The notes: generated from the letters alone by a model not told the origin. Positions 14,299-28,583 are shown, counted from the first letter of the stretch. The stretch is DNA of 64,000 bases from Onchocerca lupi (GCA_028564675.1 JAOVVO010000268.1:1-64000); one strand, 5' to 3'. Made by a program: numbers and translations.

Positions 14299-15479
14299 GC
14301 CTGTAAGTAAGATGCTCGGAACGAAAAGTTTTGGTGTACTAAAGTTTGCACCATTTTTCAAAAAGTTGAAAATTTCGTTGAAATCGGGAAAAAAGAAGAA
14401 AAAAAAAAAAAAAAACGATATTATTTGAATTTTTATTTGCAAGAACAAAGCGATGTCGATCAAATTTTCGTTTTCTGTAATTAATTATTTTAAATAACTC
14501 ATTGATTTTTGTATTCAAATAAAAATCATTTCATTTAATTATGAAAGCATTTATCACTGAACAATCAACTTCGTTTTTTTTTTTTTTTTTTTTTTATTCT
14601 ATTCCAATATTTTCTATCCTATTCAATTCTGTTCCAATATTATCTATTCTTCTATTTATATTCTACTTTATTTCAATATTTTCTGTTCTATTTTGAGAAA
14701 TTTTACAGTTTTGCAATTTAGAAATTGTTACTGTTAGCTGAAATTGATCGTAAAAGAAATATTTTCAATTATCAATTGAATTCATTAAATTTAAGATAAT
14801 GAATGAAAATATGAAAGAACTGTAATGAAATTCAAATATCGATTGAATCTAAATTAAACTTTAATGAATGAAAATGAAAGATTTGAAATTTGTATGATAA
14901 GTACACAAAGTTTTCTTAAAAAAAATTCTACTAGGAAAAAATTTTAACAATTAATAATTTTTACTAAGATTATAATGATTGTTAGCAATCGAATAATTCA
15001 ATATAATTTAATATATTTTGCAAGGAAGTTTTGATTTTAAGTTATGCGATTAATTTTAAATAATCTTAGCAAGCTTTAATTTCAACAAATTCTATCAAAA
15101 TTTATCAATTTTTAACGAAAAAAAAAAAATGGAGAATTCAGAAAGAAAGCATACAATGCTAATCGTTTGAAACTAGGCTATTTATTTTGAATGATTTAGC
15201 TTGGCCTTAATCAGGCAACATAAAGTTTTCTCTTTCTTGGCTTCGATTCCAACTTGTCATTCTAGCCCATTTCACATCAATCATACTTTCTTCCTAATCC
15301 ATGTTCAGAAAAGATTTTTGTTAAATTTTATTGAACTTAATAATCATTATTTATTTATTAACAATATTTTATAATATTATTGAAATTTAGTTTATTTGGT
15401 TAAAAATTAGTAATTTTAATTGAAGTGAATATTTTGTAGTTCATAGTATTTGTAGAATTTATATTTGAAGAAATTACTA

Positions 15480-16540
15480 ATATTTGTAAAATTGAATTTT
15501 GTTATCCATGCATATTAGTTATTTTGATCCAATTCCACTTTTTCTTTTAAATTTCATTTTCAATATATATTTTAATTTGATTTAATTTATAATTTTAAAT
15601 TTTTATTCTATAATATTTCTACTTTAAGAAGATTTTTTTGTGCTTAATTCATCATCATCCATCCATATTAAGTATTTCGATCCAAGTTTATTCCGTCTTT
15701 TAATTTCATCCCAATTTACATAGTTTAATTTGATTTAACTTAATTTTGAATATATAATTTATAGTTCATACAGTGCTCTTATTTTAAGGAAATCATTTAT
15801 ATTTATATATTTGAATTTATTTATTTTTCCGTTTAATTTGTCATATATCCATATTAATTATTTCGATTCAATTTTATTTCTTTTTAATACCAATTTATAT
15901 CCTTTAGTTTGATTTAATTTGATTTTAAATATCTGTCGTTTATGATACTTACAGTATTTAAATTTTAAGGAAGTAATTATATTTATAAAATTGAACTCAT
16001 ATATTGTGCACTTAATTTAATCCAATTTTAATCATTTCGATTCAATTTTACTTTTCTTTCAAATTCCATTCCAATTTATTTATTTTAAATTGATTTAAAA
16101 TAATTTTAAATATGTAATTTGCAGTATTTATAGTACTTAAATTTTTAGGAAATACTTATAGAAATTTGAATTTATATATTATCTTAATTTATTGTCTATT
16201 TACATTAAATATTTCGATCCAAATTTCTTCTTCAAATTTTGTCCCTAATTATATATTTTTGTTTGATTTAATCTGATTTTAAATATTTGCTATCTATAAT
16301 ATTTATAGCATTTATATTTTAAGGAAATAATTATATATAATTGAATTTATATATTATACTTAATTTATCATAATTTTAAATATATAGTTTATAGTACTTA
16401 CAATATTCATATTTAAAAGAAATACATATCATATTCGAATTTATATACTATACTTAATTATCATCCATTTATATTAATTGTTTCGATCCAATTTTCATTT
16501 TCTCCTTTTTATTTCATTCCAATTTATATGTAAATTATTA
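15480..16540. repeat. Degenerate satellite-like tandem array, unit about 175 bp, about 6 copies
   Basis: The phrase ATCCATATTAATTATTTCGA recurs near 15505, 15660, 15848, 16020, 16195 and 16462, each time followed by TCCAATTT, then CATTCCAATTTATAT, a TTTGATTTAATTTGATTTT segment, an AATTTATAGT segment and TTTTAAGGAAAT. The unit preceding the last copy is internally shortened. The order of sub-motifs is conserved in each unit, which separates it from random AT-rich sequence. No coding frame runs through it. Confidence 0.75.
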
Positions 16541-16702
16541 TTTTCTTCAATTTTCTTAATTTTTTATCAAAATAATTTATATATTCCTTACATGGATTCG
16601 TTTATCCCTTCAAATTGATGATGCTATTAATTGAAACGATTGAGCATTAATTCGTTAAAAAAAAAAAAAAAAAAAAAAAAAACAAATAATGATGAAGTAT
16701 AT

Positions 16703-16857
16703 TAGAATTTATATTTCCTTTTCCATTTCTAATTTCCAATATTTATACATTTTTCTTATCTATTTTTAATTTCCAATATTTACATATTTTTCCTATCTAT
16801 TTTTAATTTCGATTATTTATATTGTTTTCTTATCCATTTTTGATTTCCAATATTTAT
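16703..16857. repeat. Tandem repeat, unit about 37-50 bp, four copies
   Basis: Copies of an ATTTTTAATTTCCAATATTT core followed by TTTTTCTTATCT lie immediately after the larger array at 15480. Copies differ by a few substitutions. Confidence 0.65.
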
Positions 16858-17039
16858 TTAAATTTAAGTTAAATTTCCGTAATTTTTCTTTTCTTTCATT
16901 CTTCAGAAGGATTGTTATGAAAAAGAGAGAGAAATATTTGAAGACTTATGATGTCATCCATCTATAAAACCTATTTATTACATTACTAAACAGACTGCAA
17001 TAATTGTTGTAATTTGCAAACTAATTTCTGTTTTTCTTT

Positions 17040-17665
17040 TAAATTTAAGTTTTTTTTTTTTTTTTTTGAAAACTAATCGATATTTTTTAATCTGTCATTT
17101 CATTTCTCGATTAGATTTAAAAAATAATTGTAATCGCAAACTAATCCTGGTATTATTCTCTGTCGTTATTTTTTTCCCTTCCTAAAATTTGAATTTTTTT
17201 TTTTTGTCAAAAAATAATCGATATTATTTGATATATTTTTCATTCGTCTTATTATATTTATTAAGTAGTTGCAAATTAATTTTAGCACAATTCTTTTTCT
17301 TCTTTTCTTTTTCCTTTTTTTGAAATTTAAATCTTTTTTTTTAGACTTTTTTTTTTTTTTTTTTTTTTTTTGGATCAAGCGATTATATTTGACAAATTTT
17401 TATTTATTCATTAAATTTAATAATAATAATAATAGTATTTGCAAAGTAATTTTATCATTCTTTCTCATTTTTTTTCCTTTTTTTTTTTTTGGAATTAAAA
17501 TTTTCTTTTAAAATTAATCGATATTATTTGATATGTGGTATCATTTTTTGATTACATTCAAAAGTAGTTGTAATTGCAGACTATCCTCTTTCTTTTTTTT
17601 TTTTTCTGAAAATTAAATTCGATATTATTTGATATGTTTTTCATCGATTTTTTTTTTTTTTTTTT
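17040..17665. repeat. Degenerate tandem repeat, unit about 145 bp, about 5 copies
   Basis: Each unit holds a long T tract, then AAATAATCGATATTATTTGA, a TTTTTCATT... segment, and an AGTAGTTGTAATTGCAAACTA-like segment. Copies start near 17050, 17200, 17345, 17485 and 17600. The long Lys- or Phe-rich open frames on both strands here are products of the T tracts. Confidence 0.6.
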
Positions 17666-17934
17666 GCATTGATCTGATTTATTTCATTAATACAATCATA
17701 GTTTAACAATCAGTTAATTGATTAGCTAATTTTCTTCTTATCTTTCGCATAACAACTGATTCTTTTTCTTTCCTCTTTTTTTTACCTTACTTTTTTTTTT
17801 GTACCAACAAATTTTGAATTTAGAAAATTAATTTTTTTCCAAAGATAATTTGCAAAAATATAGATACTAAAAATTATTTTTCTTTTTTTAATAATTGATT
17901 AATTCAGTAAATGATTAATATCAACTAATGATTC

Positions 17935-17965
<31 letters not shown>

Positions 17966-20208
17966 AAATGACAATTTCAGATGATTATAATATTTCATCT
18001 CATACTCTTGTTTACTTTTATGATGTATGATCTTTTGCAAAATAGTTTCGTTTATCGCGAGAAACTAGTAATTTATTTAGGAAATTAATGAAATCAAATT
18101 ATAAATATCATTATCGATATAAGTGTAAGGAAATATTGATAATATTAAAAATTAAATTATCGCATAAATTTGATAAATTCGTTTGCAATAAAAGAGCGTA
18201 TAACGTAAAATGTCAGCAAAAAAAAAAAAAAAAAAAAATGCAAAACTTTTTTTTCATGACTTTAATACATGCAAGTTATTTCAATATTTCAATAGTTTTT
18301 AATTAACTTAATTAAGCAATTTTAATTTCATTAAAATCAAAGGAATGATGAAATAAAAATGTGTACAACGCGTCAGATAAATCTGTCAGAATTTTTAATT
18401 AATCTTTCCAAAAAAAAAAAAAAAAAAAAAAAAAAAGAATAGAGATTTCATCATAAAAAAAAAAAGAGAAAAATTATTAAAAAAAAAATTTCGTTCTTTT
18501 TTTTTTTGCTTCATTAATATTCATATTGTTTGATTCAAATTTTTAATACTTCACATAGTGCTTTCTCAATTTTAATCAAATAGAACAATTAAAATGGTAA
18601 GCGAAATTTTAAAAATTATTTAAAATTTTGAAAAAATAACAAAGGTAAAATTGACTTTATTTGAAATAAAATTTTATTTGAATAAATAATTCCAATCAAA
18701 TAATTTAATTTATTTTTGAATTTTCATCTTATCTATTTTTAATATTATTTTTCCTCAACTGATTATTAATTATTAATAATTTTTGCGATAAAAAAATTTT
18801 TTCTTTTCCTATGATATATGTTTTATTTTGTTACGAAAATATGATAAAATTTCAAAAAGTTTCATAGATTAAAAATTTGAAAAGGTCATCTGAAATTAAA
18901 AAACAAAAAAAAAAAATAGAAAAAGTAAGAAAAATTAAACAAACAAACAATACTCATTGAAAGTTATATGAGAAATCCTAATTTTTTTATTTTTTAATTT
19001 TTTTTTAAGCAGTTAAAAATATTGTATACTATTTAAATAACAAATAATTAGAAGAATTGATTTTTATAATATATTAATTAATTATTTACTTATAATATAT
19101 TAATTAATTATTTATTTATCTATATATAAATTCAAATAAATTCCCATCATGCTAAGTTTTATATAAATCTTGTTTTCAGATTTTCGCAAATTCAGATGAA
19201 AAAATTAAATTTCGTAAGCATCGTTAATTTTTCGCTTAAAGCATCATATAAAAGATATGATGTTTACAACTTGAAAATGATTTATGCACAAATAGCTTTT
19301 CATATGAAATAAATGGATGACTTGTTTAATTCATGAAAGAGGTATGAATATTTTCCATCAAAATATCTTTGCTGATCTTTGAATTTTGGGAAAGTTTTTG
19401 TTAACAAACAAATAAATAACAGGATGTAATTTTAAAATCAAAAAAAAAAAAAAAAAAAAAAAGGCATAGAAAAAGTTTGGATTCTTATCAGTCTACTCTT
19501 TCCAATCATTATATACAGTTTCAGTTGTTCAGTTATCAATTTTTCATTGACTAAAATGATTAGTTTTAATTCTCCTAACAATTTATGTGCAAAAAGATGA
19601 ACAATTTTTTTTTTTTTTTTTTTAAATCAATTTTTCTAATTCAAAAGTAATTTTTCCGCCTTTAAAATTTTGTGTTCAAAAAAATTAATTTTTTTCAAAG
19701 AAAAATATGAAATGTTTAATTTTACATTTTATTTGAACAATTTTTTGTTTGTTTTTTATATTTATCAGAAGATTGTTTTTAAAAATTAAATTTTTCCCAT
19801 ATTTGGTAAATTTATTAATTAAATTGAATGAAATTTTAGTAAAGGAGCGAAAAGTAAACAAATTTGACAAAATTAATTTGCCAAATTATTCAGCTAATTT
19901 AGATTATTTTTGTTTTTATATTTCAATCTTCTCCAAAATTTGAATTTTAAAAATTATTTAATCGAAATTTTATTGATGAATTATTCGGAATCAAATTCAA
20001 TGAATCATATATGGACAAAAGTATCATTAATTAAGTGATAACGATAACCATTTAACTGAAGCATTTGATCGATAATTTTCGATCTTTACTCTCTTGAAAT
20101 AAGTGTATTTTTTTGTTTACTTTTAAATTTTAACTTAAAAATGAAGCTATATTTTCAGAAAAAAGTTATTTTTATTCTACCGAAACTTCAAATATTTGTT
20201 TATTAATG
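17666..20208. other. AT-rich upstream region of gene A
   Basis: Homopolymer-rich DNA without supported genes; it should contain the promoter and 5' UTR of gene A, but no TATA box or initiator can be picked with confidence in this background. The opposed open frames at 19685-19943 are Phe/Asn/Ile/Lys-rich and overlap each other, so are not called. Confidence 0.45.
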
Positions 20209-23200
20209 ATGGAAATTAATGAAGCAAACAATGATGCGCAAACCTCACTAATCACATCAGAGAATGTTCATAAAACCAAACTTCTACTCATAAGGTTTTT
20301 CAATTAAACTTGATCATTCTTTTCTCATTCATTTAATTAAATAAAAATTTAATTAGCAAATTATTTTCTAGAAATCATTTATTTATTTTTAGATTTCATA
20401 AAAAATATTGAGCTTAGTTTATGCTAATAAAACCTTTTTAAGCTTAATATTTGAAAACATCGAACAAGTATAGCATTGTGATATCAAAAATTTTGACGAA
20501 ATTATAATGCTAAGTTAGAAAATTTAATATTTTTCTCGGAAAAAGTTAGAATTTTTCATTAGAATCTGTTTGAAAATTTGAAAAAATTCATTGAAATCTG
20601 TTTTTGAAATTTTGAAAAATTTTATTTTAATAACTTTGGGAAACTTTTTGCAGTAAAATTTGTTGCAGAAATTCGGATCTTCATCTAAACACCAATTTGC
20701 AACAAATTTATGTAAATGAAGACGAAACGAACAATAAAACAATCGATGATGATGCTCAATTAATTACTGCTTCCAATTCTGCATGTTTGTTTTAATCTTT
20801 GACTAATTAATTGAAATTTTTTTAAAAAACTTAAATGAAAACATGAAAAAACAATCATAAAGTTGCTTAATTTTGTTCCAAAAATTGAAATATTGAAAAA
20901 TTTTTTATTTATAACCTATTTGATGCCAAGAAAAAGCTAATTTTATCATTTTTTTGCAGAATTAGAATTTCTGATTTCTTGTCTTTTTTTTTTTTTTTTT
21001 TTTGCAAAAATTTGCTAATTGAAAACTAAGTATAGTTATCCATTTCATCTGTTTCATAAATATTCATTTCTCGTTTTATGTAAATTTGAATTCTCATCCT
21101 TTGCTAAGTTTAGATTTGCAGAATAACCGATTGCAAAATTTATTTGCTTAATGAAATTACTGAAATATCATTTTTATCATTTTATCATTGATAATTTTAA
21201 TGAGAAATATTTAACTCATTGTAGAACAATGAAAGTATTAATTAAGTTGCATTAAGAACAATGGCTGAGTAGCTACTAGAATTTTAGGTAAGTTTCAACA
21301 AATAAAAAAATAGTAAGAAAAGTATTTGTATTTAACCGTAACAGATAATTAGCAGTAATTAAGCGGTGGGTAAAGTTTTGTAAGTAGCAGTAAAGACAAT
21401 GTAGCAATTAATTAAGATAAAAGTAATTAAACGAAAATAAAAAAAAAATAGAAATTGATAAGAATATCTTTTGTAAATTACAATTCACAATATGCTGTAA
21501 AACTGAAAGCATCCATGTTTTTTCCAATTATTAATTCATTTTTTTGCATATCAATTGTTTTTTTTTACTGATATGATAAGTTTGCAAATTTACCAAGAAT
21601 ATTGATCGATTTGCATATTTTCAATCTGCTTACTGATCGCATAATTTTTCCTTTCGTTTAATTTTACAGATGATAAGTTGAAACAGTTAACATATCAGCG
21701 CCAACATTTCTGGTCCTGGCAAGTGATTCTCATCTTACTTATCATTATTATCATTATCAATGCATTAATTGTATTCTGCTTAATGAATCGTGATTTGAAT
21801 AACAAAACGGCAACTTCCATCAGATTCGTACCATTAAATGATTTTCGAAAACGAACATTAGCTACTTTCAAATTACAAAGGTACCATTTATTTCAGTATG
21901 AAATTTTGCGTAAATTATATTTTTTGCATTGATTTATTCCACTGCTATTAAAATTTTGAGAGGAATAATCAAAAAAATTTAAAAAAAAAATTGGAAATGA
22001 TAAAATTATTAGCAAATTAAATGATTAATTATGACTGATGCCTGATCTCTTCTTAAAATCTTGTTTTATAAATTTCAAATTCTTTTTTTCCAAAATTGAT
22101 AAAGTTTTAGAAAAAACTTTCTTCTTCCCTAAAAATATTTGCCCAATTCAAAATTCTTCTTGCTAATTTATTCTTTTTTAGACCATTACTTAGCATTGAT
22201 ACTAACAATAATTTGCTAATTCTCTCATCATTGGACAATCGTACTGATGAATTATTGATTGAGCAATTATCACTTGATAATTTTCAAAATGGTTTCATGC
22301 AAGTTTTTAAATTTAAATCAATCAAATAGAATATGTTTGCATAAATTTGTTAACAAATAAGCAATCTATTAGTACTTTTTTTTTTTTTTTTGCTTCAAAC
22401 TTTAATTGTCTAATTAATTTTGTTCACTAATGATGGTTAACTTCGAAATTTCATAAAAAAAAAAAAAAATTAATACTGATGCGAAATAATTCAAAAAAGT
22501 TAGATGATTAATTAATTTAACTGTTCGCAAATTTGAATTTAAACTAAATTTGTGCAACATTACGTTTTTCATGCACACTTGCAATGCCTTACGTATATTA
22601 CACGTGAATATACGTAATATTGTTTCAATAATATTTTTTGTTTTTCTTTTTCTTTCAGCTCAAAAAATATCAAACTTGATGATGGAATGAGAAATTGTCA
22701 ACAACTTTCATCATTTGTTTATTGTTGTGTTATCACTGCTGATGATAATACTTTGTTTCGTGATAAAGGTACACATTGTTTCCGTCAAAGTAAGTAATTT
22801 ATTGTTTTATCAATATTTTTCATCTCTAGCAGAAATTTTTTATTTGAATAATTATTGCAAGAAATCTAGAAATTATTGTGATTCTTCAGTGTAAATTTTA
22901 AAACTAAGAATTCATTTCAATCTTATAAATTATTAAAATTAGATCAAATAAAATTATAGCCTTATTAATATATTTAAAAATTACAAAATAGCAATCGATA
23001 ATTTGATATCAAAAATTTAATTTTCTAATTTTGATTGTGTTTTAATTTTATCCTCCTTATTTTTCTATAATTAGCCTAAATAATCAATGGTTCAATGGAA
23101 TTTGAAAAAAAAAACTTTTTTTTTTTTTTTTTCAATTAAAACAAGCACAGAATTGAAGAAATGACAAACATTAGTTGAATGATTCGAGTGTTAACAGATT

Positions 23201-26200
23201 TTTGAACAGAAAAAATGAATTCAATCGATAAATTAAATTAAAATTAAATTAGAATAAAAATTTGCATTTAAAAACTTTTCAACCATTGTCATGATAAATG
23301 AATTATCACGCAGAAGAATTTCAGGAAGTACAGATCTATCGGATCATTTCTACAAGAAAAATATGCAAATGACACATACATGGCAAACTTTATCAGATGA
23401 TGATACTGTTATCCTACTTCAGAATATGGCCGGTGGATATGTTTTGTTGGATACCAAATATGGAATGTAAGATTTTATCTGGCCAAAAATTCTGAGAAAT
23501 TTTACAATTTATGAAATTAAAATACACATTATGCATAGTATTTTGAATGAAATGTTGAAATTTGAAGTATTAAATTTAAATTAAAAACAAGATTTTTAAA
23601 TTTTTAATCGATTTTTTCCTTTTTTTTTTTTTTTAGTTCAATGCCTATTTTGAATAATGAAGATTATGCAAATTTAACACCAGTGGCATCCTTTTTTGGA
23701 ATGGATAATGTTGAAGAATTAACTGCACTTGGTAATTTCAACTTTTTTTTTCAGCATTTTTAAAATTCTTCTTTAATGATTAGCTATCATTGTTTTTTCT
23801 AAAATGTAAAAAACTTTGTTATCATGAAAAAAAAAAATCTATATTTAGGAACTTAATTTATTTTTCTGCAAGAAAAAAAAAACGAAAAATTCTTTGGCAG
23901 GATTAAACTATGTTGATGTTTTAAGTGACGAGATCGAGATTGGTCTTTAAAAAATGGCAACATTTTGAATCAAACATTTCGCATCCAGAAATTCATTTAT
24001 AAGCTATGCAAATATTTAATAATTTAATTCTAGTTTTAATAATTTGTCATTAAATTTTTGTAAGAAAAAATTACGAAATCTTTTTGAAAAAATAAAATGA
24101 AAGAATTTATTTTTAGCTCAAGATGATTATAAATTTTATATTTGCGAATATCTTCGTGATTCGGAACATCGTTTTCTTTTACAAGATTGTTATGAAACAA
24201 TGTAATTTTATTTCTTTTTCTTTTGTGTTTTCCAATTCATATTTATCAATTAAATATTTGCGTCAAATTTTCAAAACGATAATTTTTCTTTTATTTTGCT
24301 TTCACATTTTGCGAATGGCTAAAAAAAAAAAAAAGAATTTACAGAATGCTTAAATCAGAAAATCCTTCACAAATTAAATTTTGTGCTAATCCAATCTATC
24401 AGGCAATCATTCAATTCAATAATGCATATAAAACTATCAAATGGCAATTACAAGTTAGTATTAGTTGTTTATTCGTTGAATTAACAAACAAATATTTGAA
24501 TTGAAAATTTGAAGTGATTCTCAAAATATATTTTTTTAGAAAACAAATTTGAGTATTTTTTTGAAAAGGAAAAAAAAATTTTCATACTTAACTCTAATAT
24601 TAATTTCTTTTAAAATATAACATGATAATTATTTTATATTTTAATAATTTTTTATATCTATTTAATTATAATTCTTGCTCAAATTCTCGAATTTATGTTC
24701 AATACTAAAGAATTTTTTGTAATCAAAATTTATAAAATGTTTATTATTCATTTAATTTAATATTTTTACAGGTAACATATACAACCATAAATGGTATTAA
24801 TGATAATAACATTTACATTGTTAATTCCGTTGATTTAATCACTGATCAACAGATTGCAATGATTTGTTCACCATTTAATATCGATATTTATATGATTTCA
24901 AGTAATTTATTACTACATTATGCTATTGATTTGCCAAAAATTGATGGTGAAACATTAATTGGTAATTATTTTTAAAATAAATATTTCATTAAATTGATAT
25001 TACTATCAGAGAAATATAGTAGAAGTTATAAAATACTGACCATATTTGCATTAAATAAATAATCAATTCTATGATCAAAATATGAAAGAGATTATTAAGT
25101 TAATAATTATTAATTTGTATTTTATGTTTAACCATTTGAAACGCTTGAAATATTTTATATTTTATAAAAATTGAACTCTTTGAAATGCAGCATTCAAAAT
25201 TCACTGGAAATATATTACTCAAATTAAAATATTTGAAATAAGTTATTGAAATTGAATTATTTGCAGTCCAAATTAAATCATTTAAAGTATATTAATTAAA
25301 TTCGAATATTTGAAGTACATCACTTTAACAAATAATCCATTTACACCTTCTTCATGAGTTCTTGCTAAATAAAAATTATTAAATTCATATATTCTATTTG
25401 TGATTTTTCGATTTCCTTTTTTTCTCAATGATTCATCGTCTCATGGTTGCTCTGCGGAATAAATTATTATATATTTAAAAATTTAGTGATCAATATTTAA
25501 AAATATAGTGAAATACTGCAAATAATTTATTTTAAATCCATTAATGATGAATTTTTTTCATTCTGCAAGTATTGACTCGAAAAATTGTTTGTTTTATCAA
25601 CATAAAAATGAATTGATAACATTCATCTGTATCTTTAAGTGATCAATAAACCGAACTAATCATTTCATTATTCAAGTAATATTTAAATTTTTTTCATTAT
25701 TTAAGTAGTAATTAAATTTTTCTCGTATATTTTTCAGAAAAAAATCCCTATTTTTAAATTGATATTTTCATTTGCACAATAAAAAATAGCAATTATTGAT
25801 TTTCTCCTAACATTCATAGTTGTTTCTAAGAAAAAAAAGTTTTCCAAAAGATTTCATTGCATCAAATGGAAAAATTTGGTTTCAATACTTGACTGACTGA
25901 TTATTTCAAATTCTTTATCATATCAGCAAGAAATATCAAATTGTGTAAAATTTTTAAAAAATTTCATGAAATTGTTTGATTTTTGGTGAATTAAAGTTTT
26001 GCCATTTAATTGAACACAATTTTACCAAATGATGCATAATGTTTGATTTATCAATTCAACGAATTAGCAATTTATTTCCTTTTCAGTTTAAGAATTTAAG
26101 TATTATTGAAAATATATTACATGAATTAAATGTATTAAACTAACATTAAATCAATTATTTTGCAAAATTTAACAAAACTCAACTGAATTAATTAAATCAT

Positions 26201-28583
26201 TGTGAGATCTGATCGGGAAGCGCTTTATCAAGTGTTCTATCACTATCATTCAATTCCAGAATCTGCAAAAACTGTTCAAAAATTCTACAGAAACGCCAAG
26301 AGTTACTAATCCAAATTAATTAATACTTTGTTATCAGTTCGAGTGATTAATTCATTTGATAAAACAAACATGAAACTTATCAAATCTTTGATCACTCTGA
26401 TTCGATTTCAAACAGAATCTAAGAGACTATTATTGCACCTTAATTTCCTACGATGGTGATATAATTTTAAATCATCGATAAATATATCACTAGTCAATTA
26501 TTGGGAATGATCTGACGCAAAGCATATAGACGTGTTGAACGTAATTTTACGTGATGCTACGTGATATACATTCAATATTTGTCGTAGATAGTTTTGGCAT
26601 TTCTAATCAATATTTTACAAATCTTTCGTATTTAAGAAAAGAAGATTATCTCAAATAAAAATTAATATAATCTTTCAGGCTATAATGGTCATTTTGGTCA
26701 CTTTTAGTTATGATTACTTTTGAGAATTTGAGAGCTTTTTTTCGTTATTTTCGAAATTTTCGCCATTTCTCGCATAAATATTTTTTTTTTAAAAGATACA
26801 TTTTCATCATTTTCGAACGAAATACTTACACTCTCGATGAATAATACAATGAATATAAAATTCAATAAAATTTATTCACTCATATTGTTTATTTGTATTT
26901 CATACTGATTGGTGACATTCATTGACAGGTGGCTGAAAATGGGTAATTTTCAAGAAATTATCAATGTGTGATTTATCTTGTTAAAGTAATTTATGAAATG
27001 TTCCACAGAAATAAATGATTTTTTTTCTTTTGAAATTAATAAATTACAAATTGACAATTGGTAAATTTAAAAAAGTTAAAAAAATTTGAAATTTTTCTGT
27101 TCTATAATTTTAAATTAGATACACAAAAAGAAATATTTTCAAAATAAATCAGATATTATCAAAATTTCAATAAATCAAATAATTTTTTTCAAAGATCAGG
27201 AGCAACCTGAACAAGGCTGTAGTAGATTCAATCAACATACTTTGGATATTTTAATTGGATCAATTTTAAAGCGATCTTTTCGTGATCAAATTTCGGCATT
27301 ATTATGGATGAATCAGGAAGATATGATTGCGGTATGCAAAATTAAGAAATTGAAAAAAAATTTAAAAACTTTATTAAGAATTTAATTTACAATGTGATGA
27401 TTTTGGATAAATCGATTTTCATGTAGCATAAAATTTTTTAGCAAAATTAAATGAATGTGATATGATAAAATCATTGATCTTTGAATCCAATTTGAAGTGC
27501 AATTTTTTTTTGAAAAATTTTGAATTTAAATTTTTATTTTTCTCATTTATAATTTAACTAAGGTTTTTTTTTTCATAAAGCTTCAAATAGATTATTAATT
27601 TGGAAAATTTCATCGTTTACAGTTACTTACTTTGATCTTCAAAATTTCAATTATTGAAGTAAAGTGATGGTCATCTAGTGATGGTCATCTAATGATGCAA
27701 AGTGATGGTCATCAATTGCTATTATTTCGCTAACTTCTCGATTTTTAAATTTTTAACATAAATTGATTCATTTCAAAATTAATTTTTTCAAACGGCTTTA
27801 GAAAGTTTGAAATAAACATTAAAATATAAAATCTTATTGGTGTTTATTACTTCCTCAAGCTAATTATTTCATATCTTTAATTAATTTTGAGCATTATATT
27901 ATCGCAATATGCTATTTCTACTTTCCATTTAGTAAATTTATAATTAATTAAAATGACTGAAAATGAATAAACTATAATTGGGTTTAATTTGCATATACTT
28001 ATTAAATCTAAAGATGAAATCTAAACCATTTTTAAATCAATAATTATTGGCATTCAGTCAATCAAATTTTTCAGAGCAAAATTTGAAATTTTATTAATTT
28101 TTCTGGGATTTGAAAAAAATTCGATAAATTCTTCCAGTAATACAAATGTTGCTATCTATTTCCATCCTTTCAGGATGTTTTATCAAATTCTTTAGTATGC
28201 TATATCATTAAAATAATTATCGATTTTTTTTTTCAAACAGCTAAAATTTGATTTAAATTTCAACTTTTGTAATTTTTTTTTCTTTATTATTCCTTTTACT
28301 CAATTCAATTATCATAATTATGTTGAAATTTGATTTGAAATCTTCATTTTTCTCAACAATAATGATATTTTTTAAGTTTTTTCACAGTTTGTTATTTAAA
28401 AAAATTAGCAAAAAGATTGTGAACTTTTTACATTTCATACTTTACTAGCACTTAAAAATGTATGTTTAAATTAAGTTTTTGATTCTGTTCTTTTTCTCTA
28501 AAATAACTTTAACATAAAAAATCAATTATTGATAAGAATATTTATATATGGTATTTGTATGCAACACTTTATTATTTTATTTT

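Larger units (their letters stand above)
7310..15479. other. Gene-free AT-rich sequence with one exon-like island
   Basis: Mostly homopolymer-rich non-coding DNA. Open frames such as the Lys-rich one near 8090-8280 are A-tract translations. At 10749-10782 a 34-base segment lies between a strong acceptor (TTTTTTTCTAG) and a good donor (AAG|GTAAAA), open in two frames. A (CT)n tract sits at 13493-13513, and four GATGTCA repeats at 14247-14298 end beside a GTAAGTAAG donor-like sequence. No convincing gene is assembled from these. Confidence 0.5.
24962..27194. other. Long intron 10 of gene A
   Basis: At about 2.2 kb this is the longest intron of gene A. It separates the unrecognised extracytoplasmic region from the exon leading into the phosphatase-like fold. 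It contains the repeat at 25135, the island at 26196 and an ACGT-rich patch near 26530-26570 (ACGTGTTGAACGTAATTTT and GCTACGTGATA). Confidence 0.6.

Noticed and set aside
17166..17511. Overlapping Lys-rich (-) and Phe-rich (+) frames
   Set aside because: Both are products of long T tracts inside a degenerate tandem repeat.
20524..20742. 72-codon minus-strand frame
   Set aside because: It is antisense to exon 2 of gene A, whose phases fit both neighbouring exons.
23901..23950. Exon-like segment after TCTTTGGCAG in gene A
   Set aside because: Ends in an in-frame stop; the acceptor at 24116 gives a longer exon with correct onward phase.
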